64,000 nucleotides of DNA, from assembly GCA_016935315.1 (NCBI GenBank), contig JAFGRD010000116.1:32882-96881 (forward strand), in the 5' to 3' direction. The notes under the pieces were generated by a model. It was not told where the DNA came from. It did no database searches and saw only the letters and a list, made by a program, of their open reading frames with translations. Positions 6,974-17,079 of the stretch are shown here, piece after piece (position 1 is the first letter of the stretch; each line of letters begins with the position of its first letter). Both the position numbers and the translations under genes were made by a program. The stretch comes from Pirellulales bacterium (GTDB lineage: Bacteria > Planctomycetota > Planctomycetia > Pirellulales > Thermoguttaceae).

Positions 6974-8773
6974 ATGTTCAACTGCCTGAACCCCACCGTG
7001 TCGAAGAAACACCGTGCAAAAGGTCTTCTCGCCGTAGCCATCGGGACGGCCCTGATCGTCGCGGCCGCTGTGCCTGTCGTCGGCCGGGCCGCGGAAGGGG
7101 ACGGCCAACTCCTGGAGCTCAAGACCGAACGGGTGATCGTCTTCAAGGACGGATACTGCCTGATCGTCAAACGCGGCACCGCGGTGACCGACGCCCAGGG
7201 CGAAATCCACACCGAACAGGTTCCCGACGCGGCCGTGCTCGGATCGTTTTGGGCAGTCCCCAAGCAGGGACGGCTGTTGAGCATGCGTGCGGGCTGGAAG
7301 GAAAGCACCGAGACGACCGACAAGCCCGTGCGATGCGTCCAGCACGTCGAGGTCCTCCAGGCCAATCTGGGAAAGGCCTGCAAGGTGGAGCTTTCCGAGA
7401 AGGGGACCTTCAGCGGCACGATCCGGGAAGTGCTTTTCGAGGAGAGCGCGCAGGCAGTGCCCGTCGGTCTGCGTTCCTTGTTCGGGTTGCCCGAAGCGCC
7501 CCGCGACTCGGAGACGATTTCGCAGATTGCCGGATCGTATTTCGTGCTGCGGACCGACGACGGCGACGTGCTGTTGCCGATCGCCCAGATCCGTACGCTC
7601 TCGATCCACGACATGAAGACGGCGGTCCAGCGTACGGTGACCGCCAAGAAACGGACCAAGCAGCTCACCTTCCGCTTCGAGAAGCCGGACCAGCGCCGTG
7701 AGCTGCTGGTGATGTACTTTCGCCCCGGCCTGCGCTGGATCCCCACCTATCGCGTTGAACTGGTGGAGGACGAGGAGAAGAAGGTGGCCGACATGGCGTT
7801 GCAGGCCGAGATCCTCAACGAAGCGGAGGACCTGGAAGGCGTGCCGTTCGATATCGTGGTCGGCGTGCCGAACTTCCGTTTCCGCGCAGTACCCAGCCCG
7901 CTGGTCCTCGAAAGCACGCTGCGCAACACGCTTCAGCAGTCGGCCCCCAACCTGATGAACCAGTTCGACAACAATGCCTTCTCGAACGCGATCTTCACGC
8001 AGCGAGTCGCGCCGACCCAGCCGCAGGTTGCCCAGGGCGAGGCGACCATCCAGCTCCCCAGCGAGCTGACCGCCGCCGGGACACAGGACCTGTTCGTCTA
8101 CCATCTGCCGAAACTCGATTTCAAGAAGGGCGAGCGAACGGCCGTACAGATCTTCACGGCCGAAGTGCCCTATCGCGACGTCTACACGTGGGACGTCCAC
8201 TGCACCCGCCGCGACATCGAAGCGGCGCCCAGCGGGGCCGGGCTGAACTCGCCGCTGGCGCTCTCCCGAAACGAGGTCTGGCACCAGGTCGAGCTGACCA
8301 ACAAGACGCAAGTGCCCTGGACCACCGGGGCGGCCATCATCATGCAAGGCGGCCAGCCGCTCGGCCAGGAGCTGCTCACGTACACCTCCTCCGGCGCCGC
8401 GGTGCGCGTGCCCGTCACCGTGTCGGTCGATACCCGCGGCAGTTTCTCGGAAGAGGAAACCGCCCGCCAACTCCAAGCGCTTACCTGGGAGCGCCAGGTG
8501 TACGCGAAGATCAGCAAGAAGGCGACCCTGCGACTGCACAACCACAAGACGATTCCCGTCGAGGCGGAAATCACGTTCCGCGTCGGCGGCAAGTTCGAGG
8601 AGGTCTCCGACGACGGCAAGGGGACGCTCAACGCCTTTAACAGTGCCGACTGGCAGGACTACCGCGGCAGCCAGGCCGTCAACAACAGCTCCACGGTCCG
8701 CTGGAACACGACCATCCAGCCCGGCAAGACCTTCCAGCCCACCGTGACGTACCACTACTATTCGCGACATTGA
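6974..8773 (+). CDS. Exported protein with a DUF4139-like domain
   Basis: 599 residues with a signal peptide at about residues 16-40 (GLLAVAIGTALIVAAAVPVVGRAAEG). The centre contains GLRWIPTYRVELVED followed by AEILNEAEDLEGVPFDIVVGVPNFRF. That layout (Arg/Trp-Pro-Tyr segment, then 'nea-edw..v....g.p') resembles DUF4139, a beta-rich domain of surface or secreted proteins. The second half alternates short beta segments, such as KATLRLHNHKTIPVEAEITFRVGGKFEEVSDDG. CAGGAG lies about ten bases before the ATG. It probably acts in the periplasm or at the surface. The role is unknown and the family match is from memory only. Confidence 0.7.
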   Translation: MFNCLNPTVSKKHRAKGLLAVAIGTALIVAAAVPVVGRAAEGDGQLLELKTERVIVFKDGYCLIVKRGTAVTDAQGEIHTEQVPDAAVLGSFWAVPKQGRLLSMRAGWKESTETTDKPVRCVQHVEVLQANLGKACKVELSEKGTFSGTIREVLFEESAQAVPVGLRSLFGLPEAPRDSETISQIAGSYFVLRTDDGDVLLPIAQIRTLSIHDMKTAVQRTVTAKKRTKQLTFRFEKPDQRRELLVMYFRPGLRWIPTYRVELVEDEEKKVADMALQAEILNEAEDLEGVPFDIVVGVPNFRFRAVPSPLVLESTLRNTLQQSAPNLMNQFDNNAFSNAIFTQRVAPTQPQVAQGEATIQLPSELTAAGTQDLFVYHLPKLDFKKGERTAVQIFTAEVPYRDVYTWDVHCTRRDIEAAPSGAGLNSPLALSRNEVWHQVELTNKTQVPWTTGAAIIMQGGQPLGQELLTYTSSGAAVRVPVTVSVDTRGSFSEEETARQLQALTWERQVYAKISKKATLRLHNHKTIPVEAEITFRVGGKFEEVSDDGKGTLNAFNSADWQDYRGSQAVNNSSTVRWNTTIQPGKTFQPTVTYHYYSRH

Positions 8774-10737
<1,964 letters not shown>

Positions 10738-11172
10738 ATGTCCGACCAGCCGAAGCCAGAAAAGAAGAAGATCCTTGTCGACGAAGACTGGAAGAACCAG
10801 GTCGAGGCGGAGCGCGAGGCGCCCCGGCAGCAACAACCACCGTCCAACCAGGCTGTCGAAGGCGAAGCGGCTGCCGAACGCGAAGCGGCTGCCGACGACG
10901 CTATGCCGCTGCCGCCGCCCGGCCTGACGTACCTGGTCAGCACCTTGTACCTGCAAGGGATGGTCTCCTTGGGCCTGTTGCCCGATCCGACCACCGACCA
11001 GCCCCGGGTGCGTTTCGACCAGGCCAAGCACGCCATCGACACGCTGCAAATCCTCTTCGACAAGACCGAGGGCAAACGCACGCCCGAGGAAACCTTGGAG
11101 ATGGACACGGTCCTACACGAGCTCCGCATGGCCTTCGTGGGTGTGCAGCAGAAGGGGCCCGCCGGGCAATGA
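10738..11172 (+). CDS. DUF1844 protein
   Basis: 144 residues. The first 60 are charged and low complexity, with an internal repeat (EAAAEREAAADD). The rest matches DUF1844: LTYLVSTLYLQGMVSLGLLPDP, then an Ala/Asp-rich helix AKHAIDTLQILFDKTEGKRTPEE and LHELRMAFV. DUF1844 is a small helical family common in planctomycetes and deltaproteobacteria, without known function. The ATG abuts the pyrG stop with no spacer, implying coupled translation. No signal peptide is present. Confidence 0.85.
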   Translation: MSDQPKPEKKKILVDEDWKNQVEAEREAPRQQQPPSNQAVEGEAAAEREAAADDAMPLPPPGLTYLVSTLYLQGMVSLGLLPDPTTDQPRVRFDQAKHAIDTLQILFDKTEGKRTPEETLEMDTVLHELRMAFVGVQQKGPAGQ

Positions 11173-11196
11173 TGCGGCGTCCGCGATGAGCGATCC

Positions 11197-12474
11197 ATGG
11201 CCCACTTCAAGATCACCGGCGGCACGCCCCTGCACGGCGTGGTTGCGGCAAGCGGATCGAAAAACGCCGCGCTGCCGATGATGGCCGCCGCGCTGCTGGC
11301 CGACGGGCCGGTGCGCTTGCAGGGTGTCCCCCGGCTGGACGACGTCGACACGCTTTCGCTGGTGCTGCGGGAGCTGGGCATGCACGTCGGCCGCCACGGC
11401 GACGACGAGCTGCTGCTTGAGACGATCGATCCGACGCCAACCCGCGCCCGCTACGAATTGGTCCGGCGGATGAGGGCGAGCTTCTGTGTCTTGGGGCCGC
11501 TGCTGGCGCGGCGCGGGCGGGCGGTGGTCTCGCTGCCCGGCGGCTGCAACATCGGCGACCGGCCGGTCGATTTGCACCTCAAGGGGCTGGCCGCGTTGGG
11601 GGCCGGGCTGCGGTTGCGGCGCGGCTACGTGGTGGCCGAGGCCCCACGGCTCCGCGGCGCCACGATCGACCTGGTCGGCCCGCGAGGTCCGACGGTTACC
11701 GGCACGGCCAACGTCCTCACGGCCGCCGTGCTGGCCAAGGGGACCACGGTGATCGGCGGCGCGGCCGTCGAGCCGGAGATTGTCGACCTGGGCAATTTCC
11801 TCAACGCCCTGGGCGCGCGGATCGAAGGCCTGGGCACTTCCACGCTGCGGATCGACGGCGTCAAGCAGCTTGGCGGCACGACCCACCGAGTCATTCCCGA
11901 CCGCATCGAAGCCGCCACGCTCTTGCTGGCGGCGGCCATCACGCGCGGCTCGGCGACCGTCCGCGACGCGGTGCCCGACCATTTGACGGCAGTGCTCGAC
12001 GCGCTGCGGACGGCCGGTTTTCAGATCGAGCTGGGCGACGACCGCGTGACGATTTCCGCCCCCGGCCGGCCGCGACCGCTGGCAATCACGGCGCGGCCCT
12101 ACCCGGGCGTCCCGACCGACGTGCAGGCCCAGTGGACGGCCTTGCTCTGCCTGGCGCCCGGCCGCAGCACGGTCCAAGACACGGTCTTCGCCCATCGTTT
12201 CCTGCACGTCGCCGAACTGAATCGGTTGGGCGCCCGGATCGAGCACCGCAACGCGACGGCCGCGATCACCGGCGTCGACCATTTTACGGCCGCCCAGGTG
12301 ACCGCCTCCGATCTGCGGGCCAGCGCCGCACTGGTGCTGGCCGGCCTGGCGGCCGAAGGGGAAACGACCGTTCGCCGCGTGCACCATCTCGACCGCGGGT
12401 ACGAGAGGCTGGACGAAAAGCTGGGACGCCTGGGGGCGCGGATTGAACGAAGGGAAACGGCTATTACCGCGTAG
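11197..12474 (+). CDS. murA: UDP-N-acetylglucosamine 1-carboxyvinyltransferase
   Basis: Transfers enolpyruvate from PEP to UDP-GlcNAc, the first committed step of peptidoglycan synthesis. 425 residues, normal length. K22-N23 (GSKNAALP), catalytic Cys117 (LPGGCNIGDRPVDLH), and the general-base Asp308 (PTDVQAQ) are present, as is the LRASAALVLAGL motif near the C terminus. Cys rather than Asp at 117 predicts sensitivity to fosfomycin-type alkylation. Its presence is relevant because planctomycetes were once thought to lack peptidoglycan. It is third in the pyrG group, 24 bases after DUF1844. Confidence 0.97.
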   Translation: MAHFKITGGTPLHGVVAASGSKNAALPMMAAALLADGPVRLQGVPRLDDVDTLSLVLRELGMHVGRHGDDELLLETIDPTPTRARYELVRRMRASFCVLGPLLARRGRAVVSLPGGCNIGDRPVDLHLKGLAALGAGLRLRRGYVVAEAPRLRGATIDLVGPRGPTVTGTANVLTAAVLAKGTTVIGGAAVEPEIVDLGNFLNALGARIEGLGTSTLRIDGVKQLGGTTHRVIPDRIEAATLLLAAAITRGSATVRDAVPDHLTAVLDALRTAGFQIELGDDRVTISAPGRPRPLAITARPYPGVPTDVQAQWTALLCLAPGRSTVQDTVFAHRFLHVAELNRLGARIEHRNATAAITGVDHFTAAQVTASDLRASAALVLAGLAAEGETTVRRVHHLDRGYERLDEKLGRLGARIERRETAITA

Positions 12475-12485
12475 CGCGTTTTTTT
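12468..12485 (+). terminator. Possible weak intrinsic terminator overlapping the murA stop
   Basis: CGCG-TAG-CGCG followed by seven T. The stem is only four base pairs and overlaps the stop codon, so termination efficiency is doubtful. Confidence 0.35.
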
Positions 12486-12489
12486 GGGG

Positions 12490-12514
12490 ACTCGTAGAGG
12501 AACAAGTTGGACAT
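12490..12514 (+). repeat. Dispersed 25-nt motif, copy 1
   Basis: ACTCGTAGAGGAAC followed by AAGTTGGACAT. Related copies lie at 14864, 21228, 30304, 31491 and 57123 on the plus strand and at 17053 and 58544 on the minus strand, all at gene boundaries. The rest of the gap to 12636 shows nothing else. Confidence 0.6.
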
Positions 12515-12635
12515 ACAGGAAAGAGCAAGGACGCGCAGCGGCTCTGCTCTTGCATCACGTGCGGACTGAGGATGCCTGTGAGTCTCCTGGTCTTTCCCCG
12601 ATCAGAAGCCACCGGAATCGACGTTTCACGAGTCC

Positions 12636-13649
12636 TTACGGCGCCTCCAACCCCCGAAACACCTGCTGCATCAGCACGTTCTTCTTCGACGTCAGCGGGC
12701 CGGGATTGCCGTCCTCGCGGAGAATCGCCTGCATCATGTGAAACTTCGCGTCCAGGTCGTCGGCGTAGTGGACGATCAACGCCTCGGGCGTCATCGGCCG
12801 CTTCGGCGAGCCCCACTCGGGCAGACGCTGGTGGGCGATGATCAGATGCTCCAGACGCAACAGCGTCTCGCGGTCGAGTTGGCTCTCGGCCGCCGCCTCG
12901 CGGACCAGGTCGCGGCCCTGCAACAGGTGGCCGATCAGCGAGCCTTCGGGCGTGTAGACCGTGCCCTCGGGCTGTGCGGCCAACTCGCGGATCTTGCCGA
13001 CGTCGTGCAAAACGGCCCCGGCCACCACCAGGCCGCGGTCCAGCGGCGGCTGCATGTCAGGATAGTACTCGGCGTATTTCTCGGCCAGAAAGACGCAGGT
13101 CCGCGTCACGCTCAGCGTGTGCTCCAACAGCCCCCCGGCGAAGGCGTGGTGGTTGTGCCGGGCCGCCGGCGTCGAGAGCACCTCCTCGCGGTGCGTTTGC
13201 AGGATCGACTCGACCAGCCCTCGCAGCCGAGGCTCGTCGATGCGTCGGGCGACGATCTCCAGCAGCTCGTCGAACATCGCCTGCGGCTCGAACCGCGACT
13301 GCTGGCGGCACATGGCCGGATCGAAGCCGTCGGCCGCGTCGGCCTCGATCACCTCGCGGATCTTGCGGATCTCCAACTGCGGCCCGTAGGTCGTCTCGCG
13401 ATACAAGGCCCGTAGCTTGTAGAAAACACCGGGCGTCCAGTGATCGCGGCAGTCGGCCGTCCAGGGTGAGTTGTCCCAAATCGGGAAGCTCACCTCGCGG
13501 TCGCGGTCGCGAAAGGCGACCTTGAAATACGGCTTCCCGTTCTTGTCGGAAAGCGAGGCCTTCTGGGTCATCAGGGCGAACAGGTCGCCCACCTGGCCGT
13601 CGGTCATCTCCGAAAGGGCGGCAAGCGTGGGTCTTTCGGGCAAAGCCAT
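12636..13649 (-). CDS. HD-domain nuclease with N-terminal OB fold (YhaM-like 3'-5' exoribonuclease)
   Basis: 337 residues. About residues 15-105 form an OB-like nucleic-acid-binding module (LFALMTQKASLSDKNGKPYFKVAFRDRD). From about 165 an HD phosphohydrolase domain follows with HNHHAFAGGLLEHTLSV, the metal-binding pair H215-D216 (AVLHDVGK) and LIIAHQ. This OB-plus-HD order is that of the YhaM/CBF1 exonucleases, which degrade single-stranded RNA or DNA from the 3' end with Mn or other metals. It ends convergent to murA and starts back to back with the Xer recombinase gene. Assignment to the family is good; substrate is inferred. Confidence 0.85.
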   Translation of the reverse strand: MALPERPTLAALSEMTDGQVGDLFALMTQKASLSDKNGKPYFKVAFRDRDREVSFPIWDNSPWTADCRDHWTPGVFYKLRALYRETTYGPQLEIRKIREVIEADAADGFDPAMCRQQSRFEPQAMFDELLEIVARRIDEPRLRGLVESILQTHREEVLSTPAARHNHHAFAGGLLEHTLSVTRTCVFLAEKYAEYYPDMQPPLDRGLVVAGAVLHDVGKIRELAAQPEGTVYTPEGSLIGHLLQGRDLVREAAAESQLDRETLLRLEHLIIAHQRLPEWGSPKRPMTPEALIVHYADDLDAKFHMMQAILREDGNPGPLTSKKNVLMQQVFRGLEAP

Positions 13650-13821
13650 GGCGGTCCGTCCGTCGGTGCAAAGTCCGGTGGTCCGTCGGTCAAAACCGCG
13701 ATTCTAGTGCAATCCTCCGCGGGATGCGAGCGACCCCCGGCCACCCGCGCGGAAACGCCTGAAGATTGCCCACGCTCCCACCCGAAGCCATTTCATTAGA
13801 CGTGCACGCTGCCGAGAATCT

Positions 13822-13901
13822 CCCGCGTGCCGTCGGTCCAACCGCCCGCGTGCCGTCGGTCCAACCGATTGTCAACCTGCCACAATTGTCAACCTGCCAC
13901 A
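13822..13901. repeat. Two adjacent perfect tandem duplications (23 bp x2, then 17 bp x2)
   Basis: A 23-bp unit (CCCGCGTGCCGTCGG then TCCAACCG) occupies 13822-13844 and 13845-13867 without mismatch. A 17-bp unit, ATTGTCAACCTGCCACA, occupies 13868-13884 and 13885-13901 without mismatch. They fill the divergent gap between the HD gene and the Xer gene. The minus strand of the 17-bp unit contains TTGACA, a -35-like hexamer, twice. Nothing else was seen in 13650-13920. Confidence 0.85.
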
Positions 13902-13920
13902 CTGGCCCGACCGAAACACC

Positions 13921-14862
13921 ATGCCCACTTCGAGAGCCAAGCCGCGTCGCCCCAGGCCCCCCAAGGCCCGCAGCCTATCGCAGACGTGGCTCGAGGCCTT
14001 TGTCGAATACTCGGCCGGGGAGTGCCATCTGGCCGAGAACACGGTGGCGGCCTATCGGCGGGACTTGACGCGGTTCTTCGAGTGGCTGGCCGGGCGCGGC
14101 ATCCCGGGCCTTTCGATCCGCGATCTGGCCGACTATGCCGGCTGGCTGCACGCCAGGAAGCTGGCCCCCTCGAGCATCGCCCGGCACCTGGTCTCGCTGA
14201 AGGTCTTCTTCCGCTACCTGCAGCTCGAAGGCGTGCTGCAGGACAACCTGGCCGAGCTGCTGGGCAGCCAGAAGCTCTGGCAGCGCGTGCCCAGAGTGCT
14301 CAGCCCGCAGCAGGTCGGCGATCTGTTCGAGTGTCCGCAGGAGGGCGATCCCTGTTGGCGGCGGGATCGGGCCCTGTTGGAGCTGCTGTACGCGACCGGC
14401 TGCCGGGCGTCGGAACTGTCGAACCTGCGGATGCGGGACGTGCACCTGGACGAGGGTTTCTGCCTTTGCCGCGGCAAGGGGAACAAGGAGCGGGTGGTGC
14501 CGCTGGGCGTGCGGGCGGCCAAGGCCGTCGAGGCTTACTGGCAGCACGAACGACCGCGGCTGGCCGCGGGCGCCGCCTCGGCGCCCGCGTGGGTGTTGTT
14601 GTCGTATCGCGGACGGCGGCTGCGCCGCGAACGCATCTGGGAGCTGCTGAAGAAGTACGCCCGGCGGGTCGGCGCGCCGGCCGACGTCAGCCCCCATACG
14701 CTGCGACACAGCTTCGCCACGCACATGCTGGCCGGCGGGGCCGATCTCCGCCAGGTTCAGGAGATGCTCGGCCACGCCAGCATCGCCACCACGCAGATCT
14801 ACACGCACGTGGACCCGACGCGGCTGAAGAAGGTGCACCGGCAGTTCCATCCCCGGGCGTAG
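13921..14862 (+). CDS. xerC: Tyrosine recombinase, XerC/XerD type
   Basis: Site-specific recombinase that resolves chromosome dimers at dif in bacteria. 313 residues. The N-terminal SAM-like domain (about 20-115) includes LAENTVAAYRRDLTRF. The catalytic domain has the full set: R162 (GCRASEL), K186 (GKGNKER), H259 and R262 (HTLRHSF), H285 (GHASI) and the nucleophile Y294 (QIYTHVD). The length and motifs fit the housekeeping Xer proteins rather than phage integrases. XerC and XerD cannot be separated by eye. The N-terminal extension (first 20 residues) is rich in Arg/Pro. Two perfect tandem duplications end 19 bases before the start. Confidence 0.93.
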   Translation: MPTSRAKPRRPRPPKARSLSQTWLEAFVEYSAGECHLAENTVAAYRRDLTRFFEWLAGRGIPGLSIRDLADYAGWLHARKLAPSSIARHLVSLKVFFRYLQLEGVLQDNLAELLGSQKLWQRVPRVLSPQQVGDLFECPQEGDPCWRRDRALLELLYATGCRASELSNLRMRDVHLDEGFCLCRGKGNKERVVPLGVRAAKAVEAYWQHERPRLAAGAASAPAWVLLSYRGRRLRRERIWELLKKYARRVGAPADVSPHTLRHSFATHMLAGGADLRQVQEMLGHASIATTQIYTHVDPTRLKKVHRQFHPRA

Positions 14863-14863
14863 C

Positions 14864-14885
14864 ACTCGTAGAAGAACACGGTCGG
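14864..14885 (+). repeat. Dispersed 25-nt motif, copy 2 (degenerate 3' half)
   Basis: ACTCGTAGAAGAACACGGTC lies directly after the Xer stop codon. The second half has diverged from the AAGTTGGACAT consensus. Confidence 0.45.
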
Positions 14886-14897
14886 CCGTTGCCGGGG

Positions 14898-15398
14898 CTA
14901 TCCGCCGGGGGCGCGGCGGGGCGGTTTGAACTTGATCTTCTCGATGACCTTGATGATCCGGTTGTCGCGAACGTAGCCGGAAACGGCGGTGATGGCCTGG
15001 ATGACGTACTCGAACTTCAATTGATAGTCGCAGTCGAACTCGACCTCCGTGCTCTCGGCGATCGATCCCGGTCCTCGATCGTCGCCGACGATTTCGCGGA
15101 TGGCCAGGTGAAGCGCCCCGAAGGTCTTCAGCGTGCGGCCGCCCATGGTGATTCCCGCCAGCGTCCCGTCGGAGTTGGCGGCCAGCCGCACCTGGATCGG
15201 GGGCAACATCAGCGGGTCGCTGGGCCGGGCCTCGCTGGGCGCGTCCTTCGGCATGCGGATATTGAAGTCCCCCTCCGGCGAGACGATCTTGAACGTCATG
15301 ATGAAGAACACGAGGAGCTGGAAGACGATGTCGATCATCGGCGTCATCTGCAGCTCGATGTTCTCCTCGCCGTGGCGCTGGACGTTGCGGACTCTCAT
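14898..15398 (-). CDS. ExbD/TolR-family protein (second copy)
   Basis: 166-residue inner-membrane protein. One transmembrane helix at about 18-41 begins TPMIDIVFQLLVFFIM. D23 is the conserved proton-path aspartate of ExbD/TolR. The remainder is the periplasmic domain. With ExbB/TolQ such proteins convert proton flow to mechanical work on a periplasmic partner. It follows the first ExbD gene after only 3 bases and is last in a five-gene minus-strand group. The C-terminal part (EVEFDCDYQLKFEYVIQAITAVSGY) matches the family's last beta-alpha unit. Confidence 0.9.
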   Translation of the reverse strand: MRVRNVQRHGEENIELQMTPMIDIVFQLLVFFIMTFKIVSPEGDFNIRMPKDAPSEARPSDPLMLPPIQVRLAANSDGTLAGITMGGRTLKTFGALHLAIREIVGDDRGPGSIAESTEVEFDCDYQLKFEYVIQAITAVSGYVRDNRIIKVIEKIKFKPPRRAPGG

Positions 15399-15401
15399 CG
15401 G

Positions 15402-15866
15402 TCAGGTCCTTCCTCCCTGCAGCCCGGCTTCCTCCTGCTTGGCGCGCAGCGCGAACTTCTCGAAGCCCACGTCCTGGCAGACCCCGATCACCTCCTGCAC
15501 CCTGCCGGTCTGGGCGTTGCGGTCGGCGCGGATGATCACGGTGGCCTCGGCCGTGCTGCGGCCCGGCGTGTTGTCGATGACGGTCCGCTCTCTGGCCAGC
15601 AGGGGCCTCAGACCCGCCAAGGTCGTCTCGTCGGGCCCGAAGATGATCGTCCCCTTGTCGGTCAATTGCAGGGTGATGGGCGACTGGACGGGGCCGTCGG
15701 GCGGCTTGGCCAGCTCGCTGCTGGGCAGCCGGATCCGCTGGTTCTGATCGGCCTCGGAGAAGTTGACCAGCACCATGAAGAAGGCGATCAACTGGAAGGT
15801 CATGTCGATCATGGGGGTCATATCGCCTTCGGCGAATCCGGCCCCCCCTTTGCGTCCAAATCTCAT
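15402..15866 (-). CDS. ExbD/TolR-family protein (first copy)
   Basis: 154 residues. The transmembrane helix at about 16-36 (DMTPMIDMTFQLIAFFMVLVNF) contains D21, the conserved proton-path residue. The periplasmic part carries ATVIIRADRNAQTGRVQEVIGVCQDVGF, typical of ExbD. The ATG at 15866 is chosen because MRFGRKGGAGFAEGDMTPMID is the usual N terminus and GGGAG precedes it; the frame stays open to 15941. It lies 40 bases after ExbB and 3 bases before the second ExbD. Two non-identical ExbD copies after one ExbB is the arrangement of heteromeric planctomycete Exb/Tol systems. Confidence 0.9.
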   Translation of the reverse strand: MRFGRKGGAGFAEGDMTPMIDMTFQLIAFFMVLVNFSEADQNQRIRLPSSELAKPPDGPVQSPITLQLTDKGTIIFGPDETTLAGLRPLLARERTVIDNTPGRSTAEATVIIRADRNAQTGRVQEVIGVCQDVGFEKFALRAKQEEAGLQGGRT

Positions 15867-15906
15867 CGCTTGGCTCCCGCGTGCCGTGATGCCCTCGATC
15901 GGCCGC

Positions 15907-16797
15907 CTACTGCTTCTTGGCCGGCGCGGCCCCGCCGCCACCGCTGCCGCTGCCGCTGCCGACGTTGGAGAACCGGCTCATCAGCCCTTCGCTGAGGATG
16001 CCGACCTCCAGCACGAGCCGGGCCACGCGGTTGCGGAGGATGTTGTAGGCCGCGATCGCCGGGATGGCGATGAACAGTCCGATCAGCGTGGTGAACAGCG
16101 CCTTGGAGATGCCCCCGGCCAGATCGGCGGCCTTGGGTGTCGCGGCACTGTTGGCGATCACGCTAAACGAATTGATCATGCCCTGGACCGTTCCCAGCAG
16201 CCCGACCATGGGGCTGATCGTGCCGATCAGGGCCATGTAGCTGAGCCGGTGTTCCAGCTTCATGTTTTCTTCTTCGCCGACCTCCTGCATGGCCTCGATC
16301 GCCTGATCGTAGCCGGCCGAGAGCTTGGCCAGGCCGGCCGAGAGGACCTGGCCGAGGAACGACTCGTCGCTCTTGGCCATCTCGTAGGCCTCCTGGTAGC
16401 GCTTGTCGTTTAAGTGGCTCTCGAAGCCCTCGACCAGGGCCACCGGCACGACGTTCTCGCGCCGGGCGGTCAGCAGATTCATCACGAACAGGGCCACCAG
16501 CGTGAACGAGAGGCTGAAGAAGACGATGCTGTAGAACGGGCCCAACGACTTCCACATCCACTGCAGCGTGCTCGTTTTCTGCCCGGTAGCGTCCGGCTGA
16601 TCACCATTGTCGGCCGGCGCGGCGGCCGCCGCCTCCGCCGGGGCCTCTTCCGGCGGCGCGGGCTCATCGACTTCCTGGGCGACGGCCGGCGCGGCGTCGA
16701 TCAGCGTCGTGCTCGAAAAGACGGCCAGCGCCGACCAGACCAACCAGCAGGAGCAGAGCCCCGCCGCCAACCATCCCAACGAAAACCGATACCGCAT
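15907..16797 (-). CDS. MotA/TolQ/ExbB proton channel family protein with N-terminal periplasmic extension
   Basis: 296 residues. A signal-like hydrophobic segment (about 7-30) is followed by an acidic, Ala/Pro-rich periplasmic stretch (about 40-75). Then come TM1 (YSIVFFSLSFTLVALFVMNLL), a cytoplasmic loop, and the paired helices MALIGTISPMVGLLGTVQGMINSF and ALFTTLIGLFIAIPAIAAY that form the proton channel with ExbD. The C terminus is Gly/Ser-rich (SGSGSGGGG). It is the motor subunit of the TPR-ExbB-ExbD-ExbD operon. The extra N-terminal region is common in planctomycetes and proteobacterial TtpC-like forms. Confidence 0.92.
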   Translation of the reverse strand: MRYRFSLGWLAAGLCSCWLVWSALAVFSSTTLIDAAPAVAQEVDEPAPPEEAPAEAAAAAPADNGDQPDATGQKTSTLQWMWKSLGPFYSIVFFSLSFTLVALFVMNLLTARRENVVPVALVEGFESHLNDKRYQEAYEMAKSDESFLGQVLSAGLAKLSAGYDQAIEAMQEVGEEENMKLEHRLSYMALIGTISPMVGLLGTVQGMINSFSVIANSAATPKAADLAGGISKALFTTLIGLFIAIPAIAAYNILRNRVARLVLEVGILSEGLMSRFSNVGSGSGSGGGGAAPAKKQ

Positions 16798-17052
16798 GGT
16801 GACCTCCCAACTCGTCTGGCAATTGGATCCTTGGATTCTCGAAGCCGAAGTCGCAAGACCTCAGATCTGAATTCCTGCGAATCAACGGGCTGTTTGCTTG
16901 CACATGGTGGGTCCGGGCAGACACCCCCAGACATTGTAGTGTACTCTGGCGGCCCGGGAAGCGTAAAGCGCCGGCCCCGAGAACGCCACGTTCGACCCGG
17001 GGCGGACGTGGTGAGCGGAAGGGCGTCCGCACGGCCTTTCCACCCTCAAAAA

Positions 17053-17071
17053 ATGCCCAACGTATTCTCTT
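17053..17071 (-). repeat. Dispersed 25-nt motif, minus-strand copy
   Basis: The minus strand reads AAGAGAATACGTTGGGCAT, matching the 3' part of the motif. It sits between the TPR gene end (17080) and the ExbB start. The gap 16798-17079 also carries a degenerate GAAGTCGCAAGACCTC palindrome near 16849-16865. Confidence 0.45.
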
Positions 17072-17079
17072 GCCGGTCC

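Noticed and set aside
13921..14862. Xer gene as a phage or integron integrase
   Set aside because: Length, motif spacing and the absence of nearby phage or cassette genes fit the housekeeping Xer type better.
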